DNA from: Symbiodinium natans
Lineage: Eukaryota > Sar > Dinophyceae > Suessiales > Symbiodiniaceae
Direction: 5' to 3'
DNA: 64,000 bases
Assembly: GCA_905221605.1 (NCBI GenBank)
Contig: CAJNDS010002257.1
Location: forward strand, 467,422-531,421
Shown here one piece after another: positions 17,048-26,663 of this stretch. Numbering within the stretch: position 1 is the first letter of the stretch; each line of letters begins with the position of its first letter. The notes beneath the pieces are model-generated. The model had not been told where the DNA came from, did no database searches, and was given only the letters and a program-made list of their open reading frames with translations. The translations under genes and the position numbers were made by a program.

Positions 17048-17757
17048 TGGCTCTCTGGTAAGGCTGCCCAGTCTTCCTCTCCTCTGCCCCTCTTTGACCG
17101 GGTAGGTGGCCGTTTTTGTGCTATGGCACTGCAAGAACCCCTCGGCTTTGAGACCCAGCTGGCGCCCACACTTGTTGCCCCATCGCTATCGTGGGACGAG
17201 ACGACACTTGGATCACAGTGAGTCATGGCAATGCGACCCTCCCCTTTGTGGTATCTCGGCCGAATGACGACTCTGGAGAGGCCAATGCGGTGGTGCTGCT
17301 TCTCCCAGGTATTGGGCACTTCTACGTAGAGAATATGCACCCATTGCCCTTGCAAGGAGCCAGTGAGCACCTGTGGAGCAACCTGGCCTTCAAAAAGACC
17401 GTCACTGCCTGCGCATGGCCTGTGGCGGGACAAGCAGGCTCACCGCCTGCCTGGATGTTGCCTGACGGTGCTGACTGGACCAAGGCAGTGTATACAATGG
17501 AAGTTCTACCGCTCCTGTTGGCCGTCCAACGTGATGCGAGCCCTCGCATCTCCTCACCGACGTCTGTCGGTTTGGGCTTGGACGAACTGATTCTGGGTAT
17601 TGAACCCTCAACTCTCACCGGCCAAGGAAATAGTGACTGGGGGACTCTCCCGCTTCCTGCGGGGCAGGTGGGGTCCCCGCCTGCTTGGGTTTACCTGATG
17701 GCTCTGATTGGAACGAAGCAGTCCAGCCTGCTTTGGCCGGCGGACGAGCTCTTGTGA
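17048..17757 (+). pseudogene. Broken copy of the alpha/beta-hydrolase-like gene (inverted relative to 31394-32263)
   Basis: The start MALQEPLGFET (ATG 17123) matches MALQEPLGLET of the minus-strand gene at 32263. A frameshift near 17188 moves to the frame with DTWITVSHGNATLPFVVSRP, followed by FYVENMHPLP and WPVAGQAGSPPAWMLPDGAD. After RDASPRISSPTSVGLGL the copy diverges. A second partial copy of the GQAGSPPAW segment appears near 17655-17735 (GQVGSPPAW), so the locus holds tandem fragments. DNA similarity to the other gene begins near 17048, upstream of the ATG. Not functional as read. Confidence 0.75.
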
Positions 17758-17769
17758 GTCAACAGAACG

Positions 17770-18520
17770 TTGCGCTTGTGCTCGGAGAGGCTCCACTGGC
17801 TGACCACCATGGAGTACTCTGGGCTGGTCCTACCCCTTTGTTCTCGCCGTTAAGTCCCCACTGGCTGACCACCATGGGGCAACTTTATACTTCCGCACAC
17901 ACAGGTTGACACTTACAAGGTTCCGTGCTGAGGCACGACTTTGCTCCATCTGTGATGGCGAAACTGTAAACCATCGCGTGAACAGCCTTGGCAGGTGCTG
18001 AATGTATTCGCATTGGTGGCTGATTGACGGTGATGTGAGCCCTCCAGTCTCCTTACCGGCGTACCTCGCGGGTTTGGGTGAAGGGACCTGATGCGTGCCG
18101 ATGCGCAGGCCAGTGCTAATGTGGCGTGGCCTTGTGCGAGATGCCTGGACTGGGAGGTCCCTCGGTGTCATTAAAACCCTATGGCGTTAAGGGTTTGATA
18201 ACTCGCCGTGGACTTTCCCCGATGAATCGGTAGCTGCTGCTACTCTCGGCCCCCCTCTGACCGTGCACGGGCACCTCTGAGGGGGGGCCCTTGTGCGCCA
18301 GGTAATCGGTAGCTGATGCTACTCTCGTCCCCCCCTCTGGCCGTGCGCGGGCACCTTCGAGGGTGGGCACTTGTGCGCCAGGTTGACTGGTGAACTCTGT
18401 GCTCGGAGCTACTCCATTGGCTGACCACCATGGAGTGCCCTGGGCCGGTCTTGCCTTGTTTGTTCTTGCGGTTAAGTCCCCACTGGCTGACCACCATGGG
18501 GCATTTGCACATCTTTCATC
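17770..18520. repeat. Duplicated non-coding modules with a third hydrolase fragment
   Basis: A module with ccactggctgaccaccatgg occurs four times, as two pairs (17796 and 17863; 18413 and 18479). A module with atcggtagctgctgctactc and gcgccaggt occurs at about 18223-18303 and 18306-18385. At 18022-18084 the plus strand reads DGDVSPPVSLPAYLAGLGEG, then near 18095 ADAQASANVAW. These match RDASPRISLPTYLMGLGSGG and EAHATFRAC of the hydrolase-like gene, so this is a third, decayed copy. Confidence 0.6.
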
Positions 18521-18699
18521 CCCCCTAGGGAGTCTGACTTGCAACATCCTTTCGCCATTGAGTGTCGGTTGTCTGTTCTTGACAACGAGTACGTGATCCG
18601 AACCTCTTCTGATGACCTCGGTTTGAACAACCGCTGTCGCACCAATGGCTACATGATGGTGGTTTTGAGAATCTGGCAATGTCGCAATTTGCGATTCCC

Positions 18700-18957
18700 C
18701 CACAAGCTCCGTGCTTCCTTGTGAACCGGGACTTCATTGACGACCTCGAGTACTGAGTCCGTGGGGTATCTAGTAGTTTAGCGCGATTGCTCGCTTTGTT
18801 TCTTCGGTGTCTGTTCTTTGGTGGTTTCGTGTTGTGTCTGGTGGGTTGTGTGCGCTGACTCTGTTTCACCCTTTTCGTCGAGCCCAACAAGACCGGCCTA
18901 CTGTGCTACTGATGTAGTAAAGAGGCACCAGAGGAAAAAAAAAACAAAAAAAGCAGA
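18700..18957 (+). mobile_element. SINE-like retroposon ending in an A-rich tail
   Basis: The 3-prime part, aagaccggcctactgtgcta followed by ctgatgtagtaaagaggcacc and an A-rich tail (18938-18957), matches two other copies at about 55283 and 55790. Similarity extends upstream through ctctgtttcac and cttcg-gtctgttct. The 5-prime limit is uncertain and no RNA polymerase III boxes were confirmed. It lies antisense to the 3-prime end of the methyltransferase gene. Confidence 0.5.
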
Positions 18958-19479
18958 CGGCCCTCTCTGTGCGCTGGCTGGATGGCCCCGGCCGTCGAAG
19001 GCTTCACATCGATTGCCCTTCCTGCAGACGCCTCGGGAGGGCGTCCACGGGAGATTCGTCCACAAGCGGGTCGGCTTCCGATAGCTGTAGCCCCAGACAC
19101 AATACGAGGTATCCTGGTATGGCAGGCCCTCCATAAATGGGCGGCTCCTGAGTAGGCCTGTCTGAGGGTTCTCGATGAACCAAACCCGGGGCTTCAGGTA
19201 TTCTAAAATCTCCAGCGTTCGGAGCACCACCGCGTCCGCAGCCTCCAAGTTGCGTGGGCGAGTGCGCAGCGCGACGCTGTACTCTGTGCAAGGTGGCGAA
19301 CACCAACAAAAATCGAAGTGGCCCGGCTCGTACGCCCCCCTGTAGTCCCAGGTCATGACGTCCGCGACGATGGTCGGGCGCGCCTTCGGATCCATGTCGA
19401 GGCTCGTCACTTCCCAGCCGCGGGCCTCGAAAGCTCGGCCGACGGAGCCCGTTCCGGAAAACAGCTCCAGCATCCGCAT
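18898..19479 (-). CDS. Compact DNA cytosine methyltransferase-like protein, C-terminus replaced by SINE sequence
   Basis: Starts MRMLELFSGTGSVGRAF, the SAM-binding motif I of C5 methyltransferases. FCWCSPPCTEYSVA follows (catalytic-loop position with PPCT in place of PCQ), then VWFIENPQTGLL (ENP, motif VI) and TSYCVWGYSYRKPTRLWTN. After HPASAQRGPS the frame runs into the antisense of the SINE-like A tail (AFFVFFFLWCLF), so the natural end of perhaps 20-40 residues is missing. The protein is about 160 native residues and has no target-recognition domain of usual size. Such short enzymes occur in phages, algal viruses and dinoflagellates. It may belong with either the viral cassette or the minus-strand block. 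Confidence 0.75.
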   Translation of the reverse strand: MRMLELFSGTGSVGRAFEARGWEVTSLDMDPKARPTIVADVMTWDYRGAYEPGHFDFCWCSPPCTEYSVALRTRPRNLEAADAVVLRTLEILEYLKPRVWFIENPQTGLLRSRPFMEGLPYQDTSYCVWGYSYRKPTRLWTNLPWTPSRGVCRKGNRCEAFDGRGHPASAQRGPSAFFVFFFLWCLFTTSVAQ

Positions 19480-19761
19480 CCTTCTTTTTTATTGGCAATG
19501 GGCTACGGGGCAACGAGGTTGAGGTGCCCAACTCTACGTTGCCACAGGTGCAGGCAGTGAGCACACAGAAGACAAGCACGGTCCAATCCGTGACATAGAC
19601 CACGAGAGGGTTGCCAAACCAAGAATATCCCGAGGTAGTCTTGCGGCATGTATCGGCGAGGAGATGTGAGGGCTCACATCACGCTAGGCAGCATGCCATG
19701 GAGGGACTCAAAGGCGCGTTCGCGTGGCGTGAGTAGGAGCCCTCAGATGACAATTTGCTGT
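19480..19761. other. Intergenic stretch with a fourth hydrolase fragment
   Basis: No gene. On the minus strand about 19640-19690 reads RDVSPHISSP, which matches the RDASPRIS-PT segment of the hydrolase-like gene. It is therefore another short relic, in the opposite orientation to those at 17.2 and 18.0 kb. The remainder shows nothing recognisable. Confidence 0.4.
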
Positions 19762-21777
19762 CTATTGCCAGGGGCCATCCCAGTCCGGAGGCCGGGAGCG
19801 ATGGCCATCTGAGGTGGTATGGGAACGCGTACGGCTGGGCATGGCCTGCATTGGAGGCAGCTCTTGCTCATCAACCCCCCACTCAGGGATGCCGTCCGGA
19901 ATGGGGATACCTTTGTATCTTGTCATTGAGGTTTGTGCCGCGAGCCACATCACCCGGACAGCTTCCTGGATTTGCCTGTACTGCACAACACCTTCGTCCT
20001 TATACTGAAAGGGGAAGGATGTAACGGCCGCACGTAGGGCCGAAGGATCAGGGTCCTTGGAGGTGCCATGGCAGTACATCTTAAACCAGAAGCTGTTGAG
20101 TCGCTGCTTGGTTGGATGCTTAGCTCGCATGAGCCCCTTAATGGCAGCCCAGTGAGCAGTGGCTGCATCATACCACTCATTTCGGGGACGTTTTGGCCCA
20201 TGCTTGGTGGGTGTGGTGCTGATCCCTTTCCAATGCGCTTCGAAGATGACTGGCAGTCGGAAAGGGGCTGAGACATCCACTTCTCGCAAAGCTGCAAGGT
20301 CAGTGGTTCGCAGCTCCGAGAAGCGCCAATCATTCACCTGTGCCTCGGGTTCGTCCTCCGCCTCCGACATGTCATCCATCGGGCAGGGAGAGCCTTCGTT
20401 GGTTTCGGAAGAGATGCTGACGACCGCCGGCGAGGCTGCCGCAGTGTTCACTTCCACCGGCGCAGCCATAGGCGAGGAAAGCAAGCACTCTAGGGGCAAC
20501 ACTCGCCGCAGAAAAACAGCCATTCTGTGAGAGGTGTCTGGCCATTCCAAGTTATAAACTGACCAAAAGTGTTCAATGTTTTGGTTGGCCACCGAGGCCG
20601 CAAGGGCAAGCCGGATGGCGTCAAGGAAATGGGTAGGGGGGTGATCCGGCCTAAATTCTTGATAGTGCCTTTGCCCAAGTGTCTCTGTGCCCTGCAGCGT
20701 GATGCCTAGGAACGTATTCAGGTTGGGCTGGGCAAGCCTGGCCTTTTCCACGTCCGTGTGCTGAGCAGCTGCGGCCCATGCCTGCAGGGCTTCTTGGGAG
20801 GCTTGGCCAGTGACTTGTGGCAGTCCACTGTGCGCGTCCATCACATATTTGGTAGTAGGGCACTTGGGACACCGATAAGCGCGGCCAGCTAAGAAGGCCA
20901 CCATGGCTGCGGGCGGCACATTGATCTGCAGGTCAGTAATTTTATTGTCAGATTCAGGAAAACCAAGAACAATGGGCAGCCCGGCCGTTCGCTCCAGGGG
21001 ACCTTTTTGGTGGGATTCGAATGCGAGCAGAAGTGCACCCAGCCAATAATCTGGGTCAGCGTAGCTGAGCATTGCAGGAAAACTGGCATTGATGACACTC
21101 GGCAAGTCCGACACCGTAGAGAAAAGATCCGCGATGTACTGCGCAGTGGTAAGAAAGCCATACCCCACTAGGGACTCCGAAAGCCTTGCTTTGTCCAGCT
21201 GCGGAGCCGGGCATTCCAACATTTCAGCAAGGTCGAAATGCTGCAATGCGCCCGACAGTTTAAGACACTGCGTGATGATAGGGTCATATACCTTCAAGTA
21301 CGCCGCCGGAAACGTTTCAGGCAGATGCAGTAGCGTGTCCGCAATTCCGATCAGCATCTCCGCGTTTTGCAGCTGGTTCGGTATGCCATTCAAAAACATC
21401 TCATAGGCCTTATATGCCCGAAGCTGCTGGCAGTGTGTTGTGAGGTGTTGCGAGTCACGCAGGCTCATGTAGGGCCGAGGTTTGACATTCTTACCAAAGT
21501 GATGGCCCGCTGCAAGTGCTCGCCACATGAGATCACAGACAGAGCCTGTGTTGCTTTGCATGATGGGTGCACAGGCTGGGGCGCTGGGGTCGCGGGTGCC
21601 GCTGGGCTCGCTAGGCCCTCGAGGCTTGGCTTTTGGTGGTTCCAGATGCTGAGAGCCATCTTCGTCCAAAACGAGAGGCCGACTTTCCTTGCGAGCTTGG
21701 ACAGCGGGCACAGGCCTGGCGGGGATGGGCGTCGGGCCATGGGGAGGCATAGGGAGATACGATTTTGGTTCCGTCAA
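19762..21777 (-). CDS. Unknown 671-aa protein downstream of the helicase
   Basis: A long intact minus-strand frame (first ATG near 21750). The N-terminus is Pro-rich. The middle (residues about 110-420) is helical with a possible zinc pair, YRCPKCPTTKYV, and conserved-looking DPDYWLGALLLAFESHQKGP. An acidic linker (DDMSEAEDEPEAQ) precedes a C-terminal domain with NEWYDAATAHWAAIKGLMRA and FWFKMYCHGT. No family recognised. It overlaps the stop of the preceding frame by a few bases, as if the two were one coding unit. Length and lack of stops suggest recent function. Confidence 0.6.
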   Translation of the reverse strand: MTEPKSYLPMPPHGPTPIPARPVPAVQARKESRPLVLDEDGSQHLEPPKAKPRGPSEPSGTRDPSAPACAPIMQSNTGSVCDLMWRALAAGHHFGKNVKPRPYMSLRDSQHLTTHCQQLRAYKAYEMFLNGIPNQLQNAEMLIGIADTLLHLPETFPAAYLKVYDPIITQCLKLSGALQHFDLAEMLECPAPQLDKARLSESLVGYGFLTTAQYIADLFSTVSDLPSVINASFPAMLSYADPDYWLGALLLAFESHQKGPLERTAGLPIVLGFPESDNKITDLQINVPPAAMVAFLAGRAYRCPKCPTTKYVMDAHSGLPQVTGQASQEALQAWAAAAQHTDVEKARLAQPNLNTFLGITLQGTETLGQRHYQEFRPDHPPTHFLDAIRLALAASVANQNIEHFWSVYNLEWPDTSHRMAVFLRRVLPLECLLSSPMAAPVEVNTAAASPAVVSISSETNEGSPCPMDDMSEAEDEPEAQVNDWRFSELRTTDLAALREVDVSAPFRLPVIFEAHWKGISTTPTKHGPKRPRNEWYDAATAHWAAIKGLMRAKHPTKQRLNSFWFKMYCHGTSKDPDPSALRAAVTSFPFQYKDEGVVQYRQIQEAVRVMWLAAQTSMTRYKGIPIPDGIPEWGVDEQELPPMQAMPSRTRSHTTSDGHRSRPPDWDGPWQ

Positions 21778-22754
21778 GCCAAGTGAGTCCGTGGGAGACT
21801 TAGCGCAAGGGGGCTGTAATGCCTCAACCGTCCCACTCCCCTCCTAGTGGGAGTCGTCGCCCAAGCATCCGGAGCACTAGGACACGCGGCCGGCACAACC
21901 GCAGGATTTGTCGTTGCAAGCTCCTTCCTCAGTGGTCCTCTCTCCCGCGTTGGGGTGCCGCAGGGTGTTCGTGAAACGTCCCGTTTAGCTGCCGGAGGTG
22001 GGCTGACAGCTGCCGCAATGGAGCCCCCCGCGGTCCGAGGCTTGAGCCATGGTGTACCCCACCGCTCACCATGGCGCGCGTTGGCGACAGCCTCGCTTTG
22101 GGCTGGTGACTGCAGCGGCGTAAGCACCTCGACTGCAGTAGCAGCTACCACGTCGGGACTGCGACTACTCGCGGGCACAGGGCTGTTTCCCGGAGAGTCC
22201 ACATCAATCGCAGTTTCGGAGGCAGCCCTACCCGTACGAACAGGTAGGAGGTGAAGACCGCGGGGGGCTCTCATTATGCCGGCCTTGTGTTCGAAAGCCG
22301 GGTCAGCACGTTGAGCAGATCCCCGTTTGGGCGGCGTCCTAATGTTGGTATCCCCTAGCAAGCAGGTGAGGTACTGGGCGACCCCATCTCCTTCCCTTAC
22401 CGGCTGGAAGGGGACGCAATACACAGCATTGGGCAAGGGCTCCAGGACGAAGCCGCGCTTTTGCAGACTAGCGATGGTGCCCGAATAGGAGTTGGAAGTG
22501 AAAGAGGGGCTCCCCCATCCTTCTTGAAGTGTGCGGTAAAGAACTTCCCGCTTATCTCCCCAGGTGGCCTTCAAGGCCCACGCTTGATGCAGGGGTGGGG
22601 CTTCGAAAAGGTCCAGCCCTACTTTGCGTTCCGCAGGCAGCACGATGCTGGCTACTGTTCGTTCTCGGAAGGCTTGCTTGTGTAATGCCTTTGCAACGCC
22701 AGGGCCATCCATGCTCCACAAGCTGGCTTGTGTGCGCACATATTCCGCATTCAA
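21774..22754 (-). CDS. C-terminal continuation of the SF1 helicase protein (frameshifted) with Pro/Ser-rich tail
   Basis: The frame opens without an ATG (TTG at 22754) and reads EYVRTQASLWSMDGPGVAKA. An independent copy at 27.4 kb on the plus strand reads ECSEYLRTQANLWSL directly after the helicase-end sequence. The helicase frame before 22755 and this frame are therefore one protein interrupted by an indel. KVGLDLFEAPPLHQAWALKA and EVLYRTL follow, then about 170 residues of Pro/Ser/Thr-rich sequence with many TP motifs. It ends at TGA overlapping the start region of the 671-aa frame. Role unknown. Confidence 0.6.
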   Translation of the reverse strand: MNAEYVRTQASLWSMDGPGVAKALHKQAFRERTVASIVLPAERKVGLDLFEAPPLHQAWALKATWGDKREVLYRTLQEGWGSPSFTSNSYSGTIASLQKRGFVLEPLPNAVYCVPFQPVREGDGVAQYLTCLLGDTNIRTPPKRGSAQRADPAFEHKAGIMRAPRGLHLLPVRTGRAASETAIDVDSPGNSPVPASSRSPDVVAATAVEVLTPLQSPAQSEAVANARHGERWGTPWLKPRTAGGSIAAAVSPPPAAKRDVSRTPCGTPTRERGPLRKELATTNPAVVPAACPSAPDAWATTPTRRGVGRLRHYSPLALSLPRTHLA

Positions 22755-25395
22755 TCAGGCCTCCGGTTGCGCAGGCCGCCATTTGGAAGCATGCACCTAT
22801 ACCATCAGAGTAGTGCGGCGCCACGAAAACCAAAGCCCCAAGTCCTCTCGTGAAGGAGGAGGTGGCTCGGGCAAACCCTGCCTCGCTACTAAACAGGAAT
22901 CCAGAAGCCCGACAAGTCACAAAGACACCTATCCCAAATGTGGGGCCAGTGGAGCAAGCCGTGGCGATAGCGCCGAAGAAGCGTTTAAGGGACAGTGGGT
23001 CTGCGGGGAGACTCGACTGCAGCATAAACTTCATTTGAGTAACAAGCCTGGCATACTGAGAGACCATCCCGATAGGGGAGTCAGGATAAACCTGGTGCCC
23101 GAAAGTGAGCACAATGTCCGCCAGGACCATGCTGAGGTCGTAGCTTCTGCCTAGTTTGGTTTGGGTCTCATCCTGATCTGGCACCCGTACCCAGCGGCAC
23201 GTTTCCATCCACCTGCCTGCAAAGCTACGCAGTGGCCGCCCGAGCAGGTGCTGCAACGTGGGACCTGGTGGCATAAGTAGCCGAGGGACCCCGCCTGTCA
23301 GCTCGAAGCGGCACGCCTCCGAGTACCGACATGCATATAGAATGGCAGCAAGCTCAGGAGGGAGGCGCATGGATGAGCAGAGCGAGAGGTTGATGGCCGG
23401 TCCGACAATGGCCTTCAGCCCGGCGGCCTGCATGACTGTCTCAGCTTGCTTCGGTTTGACGATGCTCATACAGAGAATCGAATCCAGCATCGAGACGGCT
23501 GAGAACAACACTTCTGACGCTCCAGAGGAACGGTGGGGATTGCCCCAAGAGGGCATCTCGCCTTGCCCCTTTTTCCACGGGACGGAACTTTGGGCCACTT
23601 GCTGCAAAAGGGCCGCAGGCAAGGTGGCTGGCGTGTGGAGGTCGGCAGGGACCGCATTGAGACCACAAGTCTTTTGCTCCAACAACTCCGTGACGAAGTG
23701 GTAATTGGGCCGCGATCCTCCAGCGGGCTGTCTGTGGTCGCCAATCATGACATCGAGTGCATGCTTGATGTGCGCCAAGACGGTGTTGGAGCCCGGTGTA
23801 CCCAATTGCTGGGCTTCATCTCGGAGGAGCAACTCAACGTCCTTTAGACGGTTAGTGAGCTGCGAGTAGGGAAAGCTAAGCCTTGCCACAATCGTACCAT
23901 GCGTCGTGGCCACAAGTAGCCCCCGGTACAAATCGTGCACATCAAAGGGGAGCTTATGTGTGTCCTTCTCCTTGTTGCCCGGTATGCGAACGATGCGGCT
24001 GCGAACAAATTCATTGCTAGCGTTCGTGAGCCTATCAACCGCCTCGACATAGGCCCGAACCGATTCATTACCATGAGCGGTGTACAGGGTGAGCCGGTTC
24101 GTCAGGCACGCAAGAAGTACTCCTAGAAACGCGCAGGATCGTGTCTTCCCGCTGCCAGGCGCCCCCGTTATGAATACAGAGGTACGGTTAGCGGCCAGGC
24201 CGTACGAGCACGCTCCCAGCAGCGCTGCCAGGTGTCCATCCGCCCCCCAAAAGGTATCACAGAGGCACGTAAGGAAGGCGGGACCAACCGCGAGCGCAAA
24301 GATGCTGGCTCGAGTCCTCGGATCGTGTTCGTTGCTCAACGAGTCATGGGACAGGCGTAGACGCTCCGCATGCCACAGCGCAGGAGTCCGGGCGTCCTCC
24401 TGGCCGGGCAGCGGAGAGTCAGGCAGCGTGGCTAACACGCCACTCAGCAGCGTCGGCGTCCATTCTTTGCGATATGTTTGTTCCTCCGCAAGCCAAAGGT
24501 TAAGGAAGTTTTGCAAGGTGTTGGAAGCCCCCGGACCCGCAGTAGGCGATGCCTGCGCAGCTTGCGTTGCGTGCTTGCCTCTGAAGACTTGGCAGACCTC
24601 CGGGTGGATGAGCTGTGCCCATGCGTCGTGCCAGTTCCCTCTCACCACCAGCCCGATAACGAGGACAAGCACTAGATCCGTGAGAAAGCCCGGCAACCAA
24701 TGTGGCTGCCGGATGGCATCAAGAGGCGAGTCTTCTAGCGGAACGCCCAAGGCAACATGTTGCCGTTCCCTAGGCATGTGTAACAGGGCATCCCAAAGCG
24801 GGGTAGAGGCACCTCCGGGCAGAACTTCAAGCTGGCTGACTCTCGGCAATGAGGGTCGTTGCGCGAATTGGTTGTGCTGTTCATCAGTCAAGAGCAGGGC
24901 AATGGTTATATTGACGGGCTGCATGGCCTTACTTTCGCCAGGGCCGGTGGAAAGCTTTTTCGGGGCCTGGAGCTCTATAAACATGCCTGGGTAGGCCACA
25001 TCTCCCTTGTCTTCTCTCAAGGTAACCAGCAAAGCAGTGCCCTTGGCCGGCACTTTACCAGCGACAGCAAACCATTTTGTAGCCCAGTCAGGGACATCCG
25101 CCAACTCCGGTGTAAGGAGCATGACCGACGCTCGTGGGTGAACTCGATGGAGAAGGCAGATTGGCCACGTATGCGTGCCGGGCTTTATCGCCACAGGGGT
25201 GGCGGCCCGCTTGACCGCAGCTTGCTCTGGGTAGTGATACTGTTCCGAGGGCTCCTCCTCGATTTCTGCTTCCGAGGCCATGGCTAAGAACTGATAACCC
25301 AGCATGTCAACCAGGCGTTCTAACGACAGGTGGGGGAGCCACATACCCAGGACAAGCTTCATCGTGGGACCAAGTTCATGATACGGGGGCGGCAA
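22552..25395 (-). CDS. Superfamily 1 (UPF1-like) helicase domain protein
   Basis: Motifs in order: Walker A FITGAPGSGKTRS (about residue 410), Walker B DEAQQLG (about 525), motif III VMIGDHRQPAG (about 552), motif IV-like SLCSSMRLPPELAA (about 675), and motif VI-like FARATSSFTRGLGALVFVAP (about 845). This order fits the AAA_11/AAA_12 class of RNA/DNA helicases. The 400 N-terminal residues include a hydrophobic stretch, LTDLVLVLVIGLVV. There is no ATG at 25395 (TTG); the same frame runs upstream into the hydrolase gene, so hydrolase and helicase are probably one polyprotein. The true C-terminus shifts frame near 22755. Fragments of this gene occur at 27.3 and 52.1-52.4 kb, so it is a repeated, probably mobile gene. 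Confidence 0.8.
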   Translation of the reverse strand: MPPPYHELGPTMKLVLGMWLPHLSLERLVDMLGYQFLAMASEAEIEEEPSEQYHYPEQAAVKRAATPVAIKPGTHTWPICLLHRVHPRASVMLLTPELADVPDWATKWFAVAGKVPAKGTALLVTLREDKGDVAYPGMFIELQAPKKLSTGPGESKAMQPVNITIALLLTDEQHNQFAQRPSLPRVSQLEVLPGGASTPLWDALLHMPRERQHVALGVPLEDSPLDAIRQPHWLPGFLTDLVLVLVIGLVVRGNWHDAWAQLIHPEVCQVFRGKHATQAAQASPTAGPGASNTLQNFLNLWLAEEQTYRKEWTPTLLSGVLATLPDSPLPGQEDARTPALWHAERLRLSHDSLSNEHDPRTRASIFALAVGPAFLTCLCDTFWGADGHLAALLGACSYGLAANRTSVFITGAPGSGKTRSCAFLGVLLACLTNRLTLYTAHGNESVRAYVEAVDRLTNASNEFVRSRIVRIPGNKEKDTHKLPFDVHDLYRGLLVATTHGTIVARLSFPYSQLTNRLKDVELLLRDEAQQLGTPGSNTVLAHIKHALDVMIGDHRQPAGGSRPNYHFVTELLEQKTCGLNAVPADLHTPATLPAALLQQVAQSSVPWKKGQGEMPSWGNPHRSSGASEVLFSAVSMLDSILCMSIVKPKQAETVMQAAGLKAIVGPAINLSLCSSMRLPPELAAILYACRYSEACRFELTGGVPRLLMPPGPTLQHLLGRPLRSFAGRWMETCRWVRVPDQDETQTKLGRSYDLSMVLADIVLTFGHQVYPDSPIGMVSQYARLVTQMKFMLQSSLPADPLSLKRFFGAIATACSTGPTFGIGVFVTCRASGFLFSSEAGFARATSSFTRGLGALVFVAPHYSDGIGACFQMAACATGGLIECGICAHTSQLVEHGWPWRCKGITQASLPRTNSSQHRAACGTQSRAGPFRSPTPASSVGLEGHLGR

Positions 25396-25421
25396 ATCAG
25401 CCAGATGCGGCTTGGCATCCG

Positions 25422-26258
25422 TTAGGAGGACTTGGGTACAGTCGTTACGGAGACTGACAATGCTCCGGTTCTCAGCGGAAGGTATCCGGAGAAAGGCAGC
25501 ACGGAGTTGATGAAAGCTTTAGACTTATCCGAAAGCTGGACAGAGCCACATGCAACCCCCATCAAGCCTGCCCGCACTGTGCGATCCATCCGGGGGTCGG
25601 CCAGGCCACAAATCTTTTTAGTCAACTCCTTATGCACATAATCCCCCGGCGTGAGTTGGAACAGCTCTTCACTTTGGACAAAGTGACCATAAGAGTGCCC
25701 ACCACTCCCAAGCGACTCAGGTCCAGTGAAGTAGTAGAGACGCGCTCCCGCGCCAATCGCTTGCATTCTTGCTGCCTGGCTGGGCCGGAAGATACAAAGC
25801 TGGTCGCTCTCATGATGGACAAGACTAACAGCGTGCCGCAATTCCGAACCCAGTATATATTGCAGCATGGCCCGTGGCATGGCAATGCCGCCCAAACGTG
25901 CCTTGATGTGGACAAAGTCGCCCTTGCAGTCAGGAAGCTTTTGGCGCTCATGCCAAGCGATAGCCACAGCAGCTCCCGTATACGACCCCGCAGAGAAGCC
26001 CGTAACGCACAGTTTGCACTCGCCAGCTCTCCCCGCGGCGAGGCCCACATGCATAGCGGTCAGCGCAGCTGAGGAGAGTGCCCTTTTTTGGGGACGGGAG
26101 GGTTCGGGCAGCAGTTTAAGACGTCTAAGAGGCTTAACACCTGCTGGGCCTTCGGTGGAGGATTTAGGCAGCAGTTTAAGAGGCCTAATGCGAGCATCGT
26201 GTTTGCAAATGGGGGGGTTGCGCCCGCTCCAACCTCTCCGCTTGTTTAAGCCGAGCAA
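25422..26258 (-). CDS. Alpha/beta-hydrolase-like domain with full catalytic triad, probably fused to the helicase
   Basis: CVTGFSAGSYTGA contains the nucleophile elbow G-x-S-x-G (near 25990). SLVHHESDQLC offers the acid (near 25808) and GGHSYGHFV the histidine (near 25695), in the order and spacing of alpha/beta hydrolases. The domain is short: the early strands seem missing or altered upstream of MHVGLAAGRAGE. The stop at 25422 is 27 bases before the helicase frame, and that frame is open across the hydrolase end (LRNDCTQVLLTDAKPHLADL), so a single indel near 25450 likely split one protein. Substrate unknown. Confidence 0.6.
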   Translation of the reverse strand: MLGLNKRRGWSGRNPPICKHDARIRPLKLLPKSSTEGPAGVKPLRRLKLLPEPSRPQKRALSSAALTAMHVGLAAGRAGECKLCVTGFSAGSYTGAAVAIAWHERQKLPDCKGDFVHIKARLGGIAMPRAMLQYILGSELRHAVSLVHHESDQLCIFRPSQAARMQAIGAGARLYYFTGPESLGSGGHSYGHFVQSEELFQLTPGDYVHKELTKKICGLADPRMDRTVRAGLMGVACGSVQLSDKSKAFINSVLPFSGYLPLRTGALSVSVTTVPKSS

Positions 26259-26445
26259 ACTCGCGTGGAAGCATATGAATCATGTCCAACACAAAACACC
26301 GCGCCACGTCACTGCTATGCAAATGGAGGAGGCTGCGTCCCCCCAACCCCCCCGCTTTTTTCTGCTGGGCAAGCTCGCGTGGAAGCATATGAATCATCTC
26401 TGAAATAAAACATGGGGTTCTCGGCTTAGCCCTGCCACGTCACTG
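26205..26445. repeat. Two direct copies of a roughly 115-bp module
   Basis: Both copies contain atgcaaatgg, then a C-rich run, cgctt-tt, and then ctcgcgtggaagcatatgaa followed by tcat and gccacgtcactg. First copy is about 26205-26318 and second about 26320-26445. Non-coding, lying upstream of the hydrolase-helicase gene on its strand, so it could hold promoter elements. Confidence 0.55.
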
Positions 26446-26663
26446 TCTGCTCCTTGAAACTCGAGTAATGAACAACTGCAAGAACCTTCCGCGCCCGGAC
26501 CATGATGCCGGACCTTCTCCTCCAGTGCCCACGCATGCGCCCAGGTGTTGGTCCCTCCAGCTGCTATCTCCCGACTGGACCCCGATGGCTCGCGTCGGTG
26601 TCCGTCCACGTTCTGATGTTCTGACTGGCGCAGTTCAGGAGTGGGGGCGGCTTTGCTAAACTA

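Noticed and set aside
18600-18650. Hammerhead ribozyme (ctgatga here and at 59231), sought because Terminons carry them
   Set aside because: No matching GAAA strand and no flanking stems at the required spacing.
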